DNA of 64,000 nucleotides from Morganella morganii (GTDB lineage Bacteria > Pseudomonadota > Gammaproteobacteria > Enterobacterales > Enterobacteriaceae), in assembly GCF_019242955.1 (NCBI RefSeq), contig NZ_CP066129.1, positions 2,108,001 to 2,172,000 on the forward strand. The letters run 5' to 3'. The first letter of the stretch is position 1, and each line of letters begins with the position of its first letter. The position numbers and the translations under genes are program-made. A model generated the notes under the pieces. The model saw only the letters and a list, made by a program, of their open reading frames with translations. It made no database searches and was not told where the DNA came from. Below are positions 52,650-60,427 of the stretch, piece by piece.

Positions 52650-53378
52650 ATGATGATGACAACCATAAGAAAAAACAGTACCGCTGATGCGGATCAGAAC
52701 GACCTGGTGACTGAATATCCGGATGAAACCGGGCTGGTGACTGAATATCTGGATGAAACCGGGCTGGTGACTGAATATCTGGATGACGCCGGGCTGGAGC
52801 CTGCTGCCGCTCTGTTCTATCAGGCATTTTCGTCCAAATTCAAAACAATCCGTAACATGCCGGAAGCGCAGCGTCAGGCCGTGCTGGCGATGTTCTGGCA
52901 GCGCGGGCTCAGTGATCCGTACGACCGCCACTTTCAGGTAAAACGCAACGGTAAGCTGGTTGCTGCCTACGGGCTGACTTACGGTGTTAAACATCCGCCC
53001 GAAAATGCTCCGGCACCGGTTTCTTCTCTGGCGATTCTGCGCAAAGCCGGTTTTATCCCTTTTTTGAAAATCCGCCGGATTTTTCAGATGTTTGTCCATA
53101 TTCCGGCAGCGGATACTGCCTATTTATCTTACCTGTGTGTGGACGAATCACTGCGCGGCACAGGGATCGGCAATCAGATTCTGGATAAGATCACCACTCA
53201 ATTACGGGCGGACCCGGCCATTACCCGGTTATCACTGTATGTTTCTGACTTAAATACAAAAGCCAGGGAATTGTATCTGCGTCGTGGTTTTCAGGACGTG
53301 AAATACGAAACCTCGCACACCACAAAACGCTATATGGATATTTACGGCTGGTATTACATGGCCTTACCGATAATATAA
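52650..53378 (+). CDS. GNAT family acetyltransferase with N-terminal repeat
   Basis: A 242-residue protein. Residues 19-48 are three tandem copies of a ten-residue unit (LVTEYLDETG and close variants), acidic and probably helical or disordered. The GNAT domain follows: YLCVDESLRGTGIGNQILDKI (about 168-188) and LYVSDLNTKARELYLRRGFQDV are typical. The start ATG 52650 begins a run of three Met codons. It is under a TetR-type promoter. It precedes the agmatine-deiminase-like gene by ten bases and may be cotranscribed. Confidence 0.78.
   Translation: MMMTTIRKNSTADADQNDLVTEYPDETGLVTEYLDETGLVTEYLDDAGLEPAAALFYQAFSSKFKTIRNMPEAQRQAVLAMFWQRGLSDPYDRHFQVKRNGKLVAAYGLTYGVKHPPENAPAPVSSLAILRKAGFIPFLKIRRIFQMFVHIPAADTAYLSYLCVDESLRGTGIGNQILDKITTQLRADPAITRLSLYVSDLNTKARELYLRRGFQDVKYETSHTTKRYMDIYGWYYMALPII
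52704..52793 (+). repeat. Three 30-base tandem repeats inside a GNAT gene
   Basis: Units 52704-52733, 52734-52763 and 52764-52793 differ at only a few bases and keep the reading frame (30 is a multiple of three). A candidate length-variable tract. Confidence 0.9.
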
Positions 53379-53388
53379 TGGGTTAATT

Positions 53389-54435
53389 ATGTTTATTATG
53401 CCTTCTGAACACTTACCGCACGCCGCGACCTGGATGGCGTTCGGTGCAGACGCGTCCATCTGGTCTGCCTCTTTAGCGGAAAAAGTCTGCCGTAATCAGG
53501 CGGTGCTTGCGCTGGCAATTGCCCGCTTTGAGCCGGTGAATCTGCTGGTTACCCGCAAAAATAAAAAAGCAGCACAACAACTGATGGGTGACGCTGTCAC
53601 TTATATTGAGTGCCCGCTCGATGATATCTGGCTGCGCGACAGTGGCGCAAACTTTGTGTATGACACCGCAACAAAACGCCCTGCTGCCGTCAGTTTTAAT
53701 TTTAACGGCTGGGGCAAAAAACAGCCTGTAAAACGGGATGCCGGAGTCGCTGCGGTGATGGCTGAATACACCGGATTGCCGCTTCATATCAGCCCGCTGA
53801 CACTGGAGGGCGGAGCCATTGAGGTTAACGGAAGCGGTACCGGTATTTTTACCCGCAGTGCCATTCTCAATGATAACCGCAATCCGGGTGTCAGCCGTCA
53901 GCAGACGGAACAGTGGTTGTCGCACGATCTCGGACTGAAAACCATTATCTGGCTGAATGGTATCCGTAATCATGATATTACTGATGCACATATTGATTTT
54001 TATGCCCGGTTTGTCAGTGAAAAATCACTGGTTATCGCGATGGAAAATAATCCGCAGTCATTTGAGTATGAAGTCACCCGCGATCACGCCGCTTCTCTGT
54101 ATGCCGTGAAGCAACATACTAATCTGATTGATGAGATTCATATCCTCAGTAATCCGCTCACCACACGGGTTGACCGGATGAAATCGCCTTATTTTGCTGC
54201 CGGTTACATCAATTATTACCCCTGCAACGGCGGTATTATTGTGCCGGAGTTCGGTGACAGCGCCGCAGATGAGCAGGCTGCACAATTACTGGCAGCACTC
54301 TATCCCGGACGGGTTGTGGTTCAGGTGAACATTGATGCAATTGCGTCCGGCGGCGGCGGTATCCACTGTGTGACCATGCAGCAGCCGGATTTTACTTCCT
54401 TTAATACAGACGGACAGACACATGACATCAGTTAG
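53389..54435 (+). CDS. Agmatine deiminase / peptidylarginine deiminase-like protein
   Basis: A 348-residue guanidine-modifying enzyme. DIWLRDSGANFV (Asp ligand), LEGGAIEVNGSGT, DITDAHIDFYARFV (His) and the C-terminal GGGGIHCVTMQQ with nucleophile Cys327 match agmatine deiminase in order. The reaction would be agmatine to N-carbamoylputrescine and ammonia, with acid or polyamine roles. No putrescine genes are adjacent, so another guanidino substrate is possible. The next gene overlaps its stop by 14 bases. Confidence 0.82.
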   Translation: MFIMPSEHLPHAATWMAFGADASIWSASLAEKVCRNQAVLALAIARFEPVNLLVTRKNKKAAQQLMGDAVTYIECPLDDIWLRDSGANFVYDTATKRPAAVSFNFNGWGKKQPVKRDAGVAAVMAEYTGLPLHISPLTLEGGAIEVNGSGTGIFTRSAILNDNRNPGVSRQQTEQWLSHDLGLKTIIWLNGIRNHDITDAHIDFYARFVSEKSLVIAMENNPQSFEYEVTRDHAASLYAVKQHTNLIDEIHILSNPLTTRVDRMKSPYFAAGYINYYPCNGGIIVPEFGDSAADEQAAQLLAALYPGRVVVQVNIDAIASGGGGIHCVTMQQPDFTSFNTDGQTHDIS

Positions 54436-55465
54436 CTGGCAGACAGCCGCCCTGCACGACCTCTCCCCGCAGATACTCTACCGCCTGCTGGCGCTGCGCA
54501 GCGCGGTATTTGTGGTTGAACAGACCTGCTGTTATCTCGATCCGGACGGAGCCGATCTCACGGCACTGCATGTTTGGGCAGAGCAGGACGGAGAGATCAT
54601 GGCCTGCTGCCGTATTCTGCCGCCGGAACACAGTACGGCACCGGCAGCTATCGGCCGTGTGGTCATTAATCCGTTATTTCGCGGGCAGAAGCTGGGCTAT
54701 CCGCTGATGGATGCCGCCGTTCAGGCGGTATACCGGCATTTCGGGACACGGCAAATTAATATCAGTGCCCAGGCGCATCTGACCGCGTTCTATAAAAAAT
54801 GCGGCTTTACCGTCTGTTCTGATGTTTATGATGAGGACGGTATCCCGCATTGTGATATGTTCCGCCCGGCACTGCTGCTGTCAGCGCAGGAACGGCGGGA
54901 TGTCATGATATTTGCGGACAGTGACCCGGATGAAAATCCGCTGGTTACCGGAAAACCCCGCACAGTGGTGATTACTGTCAGTGAATATGATCCCGCCTGG
55001 CCTGCCGTTTATGCGCAGGAAAAGCAACGTATTCTGGATGTGCTCGGTGATAAAGCGTTGCACATTGAACATGTCGGCTCGACGGCAGTTCCCGGACTGG
55101 CGGCCAAACCGGTGATTGATATCGATTTGATTGTTGCTGACCCGGCTGATGAAACTGACTGGCTTCCTGCGCTGATTGCAGACGGCTATGAACACACCGT
55201 CCGTGAACCTTCATGGTATCAGCACCGGATGCTGAAACGGGATAATCCGCAAATCAATCTGCATGTGTTTGCCCCGCGCTGCCCGGAGCATCTGCGCCAT
55301 ATTCTGTTCCGCAACTGGCTGATAACCCATCCGGACGACCGGGCTGACTATGCGCAAAGCAAAATGGCGGCAAAAGACGGCGTCAGCATCACAATGGATT
55401 ATAACCGGAAAAAACACGACACCGTGCAGCAGATTTATGCCCGGTTGTTTGCGGCATTACCTTAA
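54422..55465 (+). CDS. Fusion of ElaA-like GNAT and GrpB/UPF0157 nucleotidyltransferase
   Basis: A 347-residue two-domain protein. Residues 1-155 match ElaA (LRSAVFVVEQTCCYLDPDGAD; AIGRVVINPLFRGQKLGYPL; AQAHLTAFYKKCGF). Residues about 178-345 match GrpB (VSEYDPAWPAVYAQEKQRI; HIEHVGSTAVPGLAAKPVIDID; NLHVFAPRCPEHLRHILFRN). The two are joined by about 20 linker residues with no stop or frameshift. ElaA and GrpB are separate in the organisms I know well. ATG 54422 overlaps the deiminase stop, so it is cotranscribed. Function unknown. Confidence 0.85.
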   Translation: MTSVSWQTAALHDLSPQILYRLLALRSAVFVVEQTCCYLDPDGADLTALHVWAEQDGEIMACCRILPPEHSTAPAAIGRVVINPLFRGQKLGYPLMDAAVQAVYRHFGTRQINISAQAHLTAFYKKCGFTVCSDVYDEDGIPHCDMFRPALLLSAQERRDVMIFADSDPDENPLVTGKPRTVVITVSEYDPAWPAVYAQEKQRILDVLGDKALHIEHVGSTAVPGLAAKPVIDIDLIVADPADETDWLPALIADGYEHTVREPSWYQHRMLKRDNPQINLHVFAPRCPEHLRHILFRNWLITHPDDRADYAQSKMAAKDGVSITMDYNRKKHDTVQQIYARLFAALP

Positions 55466-55574
55466 ACAATATGCGGAACTTAAGGCAGATTAAGTTCCGC
55501 CGTTGTCTGCCATTCATCCGCAATGGTATGATGGACGCATCCGTAAACTCAGAGAATAAATAAGGAGGCTAATT

Positions 55575-55658
55575 ATGGTGTTAAGTTATGTGATTAAATT
55601 CTCACATTTCTTTGGTAATCGTCAGAACTCAGGCTTTTCTGTTAACGCTGTGCGTTAA
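55575..55658 (+). CDS. 27-codon leader peptide upstream of the ABC-F gene
   Basis: A short frame (MVLSYVIKFSHFFGNRQNSG and seven more codons to NAVR) starts at ATG 55575 with AAGGAGG six bases upstream, the best ribosome site in the region. Its last codons form part of inverted repeats (55627-55670). The layout is that of leader peptides whose ribosome stalling opens the ribosome site of a downstream resistance gene. Confidence 0.6.
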   Translation: MVLSYVIKFSHFFGNRQNSGFSVNAVR

Positions 55659-55763
55659 TCCTGCCTGAGTGAAGCTTTACTGAATTTAACATCCTTCCTC
55701 AGCTTACAGGGTTATCGCATTTTATGACCCATGGCATTGTTATGCCTGAAATTTGAGTAAGCT
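55627..55763 (+). promoter_or_regulatory. Attenuator-like hairpins before the ABC-F gene
   Basis: ACTCAGGC (55627-55634) pairs with GCCTGAGT (55663-55670), enclosing TTAACGC-TGT... GCGTTAA (55642-55658). AGCTTAC (55701-55707) pairs with GTAAGCT (55757-55763), which lies directly before ATG 55764 and would hide its ribosome site. AAGCT at 55672-55676 could instead pair with AGCTT at 55701-55705. This resembles translational attenuation. Confidence 0.5.
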
Positions 55764-57497
55764 ATGAGCACATTATTATCAACCCGTAATCTGTCATTCC
55801 ATCCCGGTCACACTCCGCTGTTAACCGATATTTCTGTCGCCCTGAATCAGGGGGAGAAAATCGGTCTGATTGGTCATAACGGCTGCGGAAAAAGTACCCT
55901 GATGAAACTGTTGTCCGGTCAGCTGTCGCCGGATGAGGGGACGATTACCCCGGCAAACCGCGTCGTTATGGCGTATATCGAGCAGCATCTGCCGGAATCG
56001 CTGAATACCCTGTCACTGGCGGATGCTGTGCTGGAGAAATTACCGGCGGAACAGCATCTGTCCGAAATGTGGCGGGCAGAAATGCTGCTGACAGAGATGG
56101 GGTTTGATCCCGCACAGTGGCAGTTACCGGTCACCGCGCTGAGCGGCGGCCAGCATACCCGGCTGTTACTGGCCAGGGCGCTGATCAGCCAGCCTGATTT
56201 ATTATTGCTGGATGAACCGAGTAACCACCTGGATCTGCCGACCATTCTGTGGCTGGAGCAGTTCCTGAAAAACTGGCGCGGCAGCTTTATCCTGGTTTCT
56301 CACGATAACGCCCTGCTGGATCACGTCACCAACTGCACCTGGGTGCTGCGGGACGGTAACGTTTCGGTGTTTCGTCTGCCCTGCACACTGGCGCGGGAAG
56401 CTCTGGCGCAACAGGATGAAAGCGATGAGCACCGCCACAACGCGCAGCAGAAAGAGATCGACCGCATTGCAGTGAGTGCCAAACGACTGGCGATATGGGG
56501 GAAAGTGTATGATAACGAAGCGCTTTCCCGCAAAGCCAAGCAGATGGAAAAGCAGATAGACCGGTTGCAGGATGACCAGGTTGAGCTGGCTATCGGCAGT
56601 CAGTGGCAACTGAAACTGACCGGAGATGCTTTACGGGCAGACCGGCTGTGTGCCTTTAATCAGTTATCTGTCGTTCCGGCAGAGAACTGTCCGCCATTGT
56701 ATGTGACAGACAATGTGTCGGTGAAATCCGGTGATCGCATTGCGGTCATGGGGGCGAACGGTACCGGGAAATCCTCACTGCTGCGGATGATCTGGTCACA
56801 GTCTCAGAAACCGGAGGTAACACTGCCGGACAGCCCGCTGGTGCTGCATCCCCGTGTGCATTTGGGGTATTACGACCAGAAACTGGCGCAATTGAATGAC
56901 AGTGATTCACTGACGGATGCACTGAAGCCATTCGCGTCACTGATTGATGAGCAGCGGAAAATGGCGCTGATCAGCGCCGGTTTCCCGTATCTGCGCCATC
57001 AGCAGGCGGTTTCAGCACTGAGCGGCGGTGAACGGGCACGGCTGTTGTTTGTCGGACTGAGTCTGGCCAATTATTCCCTGCTGATGCTGGATGAACCGAC
57101 CAACCACCTGGATATGGACGGAAAACTGGCGCTGGCGGAGGAAATCAGCCGGTTTGAGGGCGGATTGATTCTGGTCAGCCACGACCGGGAACTGATCGAA
57201 AAAAGCTGTAACCGTTTCTGGTATATCGATGGTAACCGGCTGACGGAATACCACGATTTGGATCAGGTCTATGATGCTATCCGCGCCCTGAATACGGATT
57301 TCGTCAACAGTGCATTACCGGCAGCTCCTGAGCCGTCAGTCCCTGTCTGTGATGAAGAGGATTCACTGGCGGCGCTGATTTCACTGGAGGAAAAACTGGC
57401 GGCAGATTTACAGCGTAAACCTGCACATCAGAAACCGGCGCTGCAACAGCAGTGGCGCGAACAGATTGCGCAATTGCGGGATGAGCTGGGGCTGTAA
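55764..57497 (+). CDS. ABC-F ribosome-protection-like ATPase
   Basis: A 577-residue soluble protein with two ABC domains in tandem and no membrane helix. First: Walker A GHNGCGKS (37-44), signature LSGGQ (126-130), Walker B LLLLDEP with an S in place of T in EPSNHLD. Second: Walker A GANGTGKS (330-337), LSGGE, LMLDEPTNHLD. The linker (about 215-285) has the charged ARE/P-site-tRNA interaction motif region. ABC-F proteins bind the ribosome; some give antibiotic resistance. Leader-peptide control upstream makes a drug-resistance role plausible. An intrinsic terminator follows. Confidence 0.83.
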   Translation: MSTLLSTRNLSFHPGHTPLLTDISVALNQGEKIGLIGHNGCGKSTLMKLLSGQLSPDEGTITPANRVVMAYIEQHLPESLNTLSLADAVLEKLPAEQHLSEMWRAEMLLTEMGFDPAQWQLPVTALSGGQHTRLLLARALISQPDLLLLDEPSNHLDLPTILWLEQFLKNWRGSFILVSHDNALLDHVTNCTWVLRDGNVSVFRLPCTLAREALAQQDESDEHRHNAQQKEIDRIAVSAKRLAIWGKVYDNEALSRKAKQMEKQIDRLQDDQVELAIGSQWQLKLTGDALRADRLCAFNQLSVVPAENCPPLYVTDNVSVKSGDRIAVMGANGTGKSSLLRMIWSQSQKPEVTLPDSPLVLHPRVHLGYYDQKLAQLNDSDSLTDALKPFASLIDEQRKMALISAGFPYLRHQQAVSALSGGERARLLFVGLSLANYSLLMLDEPTNHLDMDGKLALAEEISRFEGGLILVSHDRELIEKSCNRFWYIDGNRLTEYHDLDQVYDAIRALNTDFVNSALPAAPEPSVPVCDEEDSLAALISLEEKLAADLQRKPAHQKPALQQQWREQIAQLRDELGL

Positions 57498-57516
57498 CAC
57501 AGCCATAATAAACGCA

Positions 57517-57548
57517 GGCCGTTACGTTTTTTGTAACGGCCTTTTTTG
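57517..57548 (+). terminator. Intrinsic terminator of the ABC-F gene
   Basis: Nine-bp stem GGCCGTTAC/GTAACGGCC with a seven-base loop, followed by TTTTTT, 20 bases after the stop. Confidence 0.85.
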
Positions 57549-57550
57549 AT

Positions 57551-58564
57551 TTATTTTTTCAGCCCGCCCGCTTCCAGCCACCCTTCCGTGACTTTGCCGG
57601 TCGCCGGGTGAATATAACGGCCATGAACAAACCCCTGATACGGCTGTGGCCGGTCGACCCAGACCGCATCATCTTTCACCACATAATCCGCGGCGTTTGT
57701 GCTGCATTTTTTATCCGGTGCATCATAAAAGCGCAGGCGTTTTTGTGTCACACTGTATTTATATGAGGAAGGCTTATTGTTTTTCAGGCCCGCCTGATAC
57801 TGTTTATCCGCTTTTTCGGTGGCCGCACCGCACAGATCGTCCTGTGACTCCAGCCGGTTAACATTAATCCAGCCCTGCGTATTACCGTAAGCCACCAGCA
57901 GCCAGCTTTCTTTTTCCCCTTTCACCGGTTCGGTTGCCCGCAAGCCGGTAACCTGAAGTACATCCCCCGGCACCACAAACGTATTATCATCACGGCACTG
58001 TTGCGCCGGTGCAGCATGGAAGTATGCCCGTCCCTTACCGGTGACACGCCATTCCGGCGACATCGCAATAAACGGTGTCAGCCGGAGTGTACTGAGGATC
58101 TGCTGACACGTTTTCTCTTTTTTCAGACAGGATTGCAGCTGCTCTCCCTGTACAGCACTGAATGTCAGCGGGACAGGATGTTCAATATCTGCCCCTGTCG
58201 CCGTCAGGGTATTGTCTTTGATATTGTAAGTCACCCAGCCCAGCTGCCCGGCGCCCGGTGACGCCTGAGAAGGCTTTTGCCGTGTATCAGAGAGCTGAAT
58301 AGCCAGCTCATTAATATCCCTGTTTTCAACATAAATCCCCAGCTTGTCTGCGGTGACCTTTTCCGCACGGACAAGCGCGTGATTACTGCCCGCAATCAGC
58401 TTTATCAGTTCCCGGTCACAGTCAAACAGCGAGCCGGAAGCTGATGCCGCAAGGGTTCCGTCTTCGTCTGCGGTGACTTCAGCCGTTGCAGGTGCAGCAG
58501 CGGCGATCACCGGCAGCGCGGCAAAAAATAAACTGTTCCGTAATGCTGTTATGCGAAAACGCAT
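57551..58564 (-). CDS. Secreted protein with SH3-like repeats
   Basis: A 337-residue protein with signal peptide (LFFAALPVIAAAAPATA, cleavage about residue 28). The C-terminal half has two SH3b-like units, each with an 'aromatic at Y/F.. AP.Q.C' start: RAYFHAAPAQQCRDDNTFVVPGD... GWINVNRL and LRFYDAPDKKCSTNAADYVVKDD... GFVHGRYIHP. Such domains bind cell-wall peptides or mediate protein contacts in the periplasm. It lies 14 bases downstream of ada on the same strand. Family not recognised; function unknown. Confidence 0.65.
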   Translation of the reverse strand: MRFRITALRNSLFFAALPVIAAAAPATAEVTADEDGTLAASASGSLFDCDRELIKLIAGSNHALVRAEKVTADKLGIYVENRDINELAIQLSDTRQKPSQASPGAGQLGWVTYNIKDNTLTATGADIEHPVPLTFSAVQGEQLQSCLKKEKTCQQILSTLRLTPFIAMSPEWRVTGKGRAYFHAAPAQQCRDDNTFVVPGDVLQVTGLRATEPVKGEKESWLLVAYGNTQGWINVNRLESQDDLCGAATEKADKQYQAGLKNNKPSSYKYSVTQKRLRFYDAPDKKCSTNAADYVVKDDAVWVDRPQPYQGFVHGRYIHPATGKVTEGWLEAGGLKK

Positions 58565-58578
58565 CCGTATTCCTTCTT

Positions 58579-59661
58579 TTAATCAATTTCCTGCTGCAAT
58601 GCCTCGCGCTGCAACAGACGTTTTTTCCGTTCGATCCCCCAGCGGTAACCCGCGAGTTCCCCGCCGGTTCTCACCACCCGGTGGCACGGGATCGCCACGG
58701 CCAGGCAGTTTGCCGCACAGGCACCGGCGACCGCTCTGACGGCTTTCGGGGAACCGATCCGCTCCGCAATCTCCCGGTAACTGACCGTCGTTCCGGCCGG
58801 AATGGACTGCAATGCCTGCCAGACACGGCGCTGGAATGCGGTTCCCCGGATATCCAGCGGCAGATCCAGCCCGGAGGACGGTGCTTCCACAAATCCGATG
58901 ACCCGTGAAACAACCTGTTCAAACTGTGCGTCACCGCCGACCAGTTCCGCGTTGGGAAACTGATCCTCTAAATCCCGTAACAGCGCTTCCGCATCATCCC
59001 CCAGCAGAATGGCGCAAATGCCTTTTTCACTCTGTGCCACCAGGATATCCCCCAGCGCACAGATGGCAAGTGCAAAGAAAATTCGTGTCCCTTTGCCGCC
59101 TGCGCGCCAGCTTTTAGGGGTCATGCCGAGCAGTGTACCCGATGATTCATAAAACCGGCTGCCGGAACTGAAGCCTGATTCGGCGATTGCTCCGGTGATT
59201 GTCGGCTGTTTTATCAGTTGCTCCCGCAGTTTTTCCCCGCGATACGCTTTTGCCCACGCCGCCGGTGTCAGTCCGGTGTGTGACCGGAAAATGCGGTGAA
59301 AATGAAACTGACTCACACCGCACAGTGCGGCCAGTTCCGGCAGTGACGGCAGAGGATCACCGTTGTCGATTCGTGTTTCCAGTTCGCGGCAGGCCAGCAC
59401 CACCTGATCAGCATGGCGCTGTGTCATGGCATCACCGCTGCGCTGACAGCGTTTTCCGGCGCGGTAACCGTGAGCCTCCGCTTCTGCCGGGGTGGCGAAA
59501 AATTCGGTATTTTCCCGTTTCGGCAGGCGCACAACCGTTGACGGAAATCCCCATGTCTGTGTGGTTTTTACCGCATACACAAACAACGGGTCCGCGGTTT
59601 TATCCCTGGCGGCCAGGGCTGCCCAGCACGCATCGTCTGACAGTCTTGTCTGTTTTGTCAT
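58579..59661 (-). CDS. ada: Ada-like DNA methyltransferase with degenerate N-terminal zinc site
   Basis: A 360-residue Ada homologue: N-terminal metal-binding domain, AraC-type HTH (about 90-185) and O6-methylguanine methyltransferase domain with PCHRVV intact near the C-terminus. The N-terminal domain aligns without gaps to E. coli Ada but Cys38, Cys42 and Cys69 are replaced by Gly38, Thr42 and Gly69; only Cys72 is kept. So it cannot bind zinc in the usual way or accept methyl from phosphotriesters at Cys38. The C-terminal repair activity should remain. It follows alkB by 12 bases, the reverse of the E. coli order. Confidence 0.85.
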   Translation of the reverse strand: MTKQTRLSDDACWAALAARDKTADPLFVYAVKTTQTWGFPSTVVRLPKRENTEFFATPAEAEAHGYRAGKRCQRSGDAMTQRHADQVVLACRELETRIDNGDPLPSLPELAALCGVSQFHFHRIFRSHTGLTPAAWAKAYRGEKLREQLIKQPTITGAIAESGFSSGSRFYESSGTLLGMTPKSWRAGGKGTRIFFALAICALGDILVAQSEKGICAILLGDDAEALLRDLEDQFPNAELVGGDAQFEQVVSRVIGFVEAPSSGLDLPLDIRGTAFQRRVWQALQSIPAGTTVSYREIAERIGSPKAVRAVAGACAANCLAVAIPCHRVVRTGGELAGYRWGIERKKRLLQREALQQEID

Positions 59662-59673
59662 CCTGTTTCTCCG

Positions 59674-60309
59674 TTACCGCGCACAGCGGAAAGTCAGATT
59701 AAACCGCCGGGCGCCCGCAAGCGGATGCACCCCGGCTCTTACCGGACGGACAGCATGGTAATTCAGACGGGAACGGCCGCCCCACACCAGCACATCACCG
59801 TGCTCAAGCGCGAAAGTCTTCAGAGGATGATGCCGTTCACTGCCGCCGAACTGAAACTGCACCGGCAGCCCGAGTGAAAATGACACAATCGGCTGACGGC
59901 GATCCGGCTCGTCCCTGTCCTGATGCAGAGACATGCCGGCGCCCGGCGTGTAACAGTTAATCAGACAACTGTCCGGCAAGAATTCCCGGAATCCTGCCCG
60001 TTCAGCTGCCTGCTGTGACAGTGACAAAAATGCATCAGGCAGCGGCGGCCAGGGATTGCCGGTCAGCGGATCGGTCTGAGAATAGCGGTAGCCTTTGGCA
60101 TCAGAAACCCAGCCGTATGTACCACAACTGCTCATCGCGGCAGACATCCGGTATCCGCCGGGCGTCTGCATATGGCGGAACGGCGAAATGGCGGTCAGAC
60201 GGCTGATTTCAGCCAGCAGCATCTCATCCCCGTCACTGAGAAAACCCTTCAGCAGATACGCATCGGGTGCCACGGCAAGCGGTTCATCGTGAGCAAAGAG
60301 ATCTGACAT
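59674..60309 (-). CDS. alkB: Alpha-ketoglutarate-dependent DNA dealkylase AlkB
   Basis: A 211-residue Fe(II)/2-oxoglutarate dioxygenase that repairs 1-methyladenine and 3-methylcytosine. Iron ligands are H129 and D131 (HQDRDE) and H185 (LNYHAV), with RFNLTFR at about 202-208 for 2-oxoglutarate. ATG 60309 has GGAGG upstream; a longer frame is not needed. First gene of an alkB-ada operon, with an Ada-box-like motif upstream at 60387-60399. Confidence 0.9.
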   Translation of the reverse strand: MSDLFAHDEPLAVAPDAYLLKGFLSDGDEMLLAEISRLTAISPFRHMQTPGGYRMSAAMSSCGTYGWVSDAKGYRYSQTDPLTGNPWPPLPDAFLSLSQQAAERAGFREFLPDSCLINCYTPGAGMSLHQDRDEPDRRQPIVSFSLGLPVQFQFGGSERHHPLKTFALEHGDVLVWGGRSRLNYHAVRPVRAGVHPLAGARRFNLTFRCAR

Positions 60310-60386
60310 AACGCCTCCGTCCTGTTTCCTGTGTCTTTCCGGTGATGACAGTATTGCAGGCCGGATACAGACAAACACTCCGGCTC

Positions 60387-60399
60387 TTGCTTTTCAATT
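60387..60399 (-). promoter_or_regulatory. Ada-box-like motif
   Basis: On the minus strand, AATTGAAAAGCAA matches the E. coli Ada box AATTAAAGCGCAA at 10 of 13 positions. It lies 78-90 bases before alkB. Confidence 0.5.
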
Positions 60400-60427
60400 C
60401 TGAGGCTCAGTATAAGGCGGGAATCAG

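Noticed and set aside
52704-52793. CRISPR-like repeat array
   Set aside because: The units are directly contiguous without spacers and are in-frame coding repeats.
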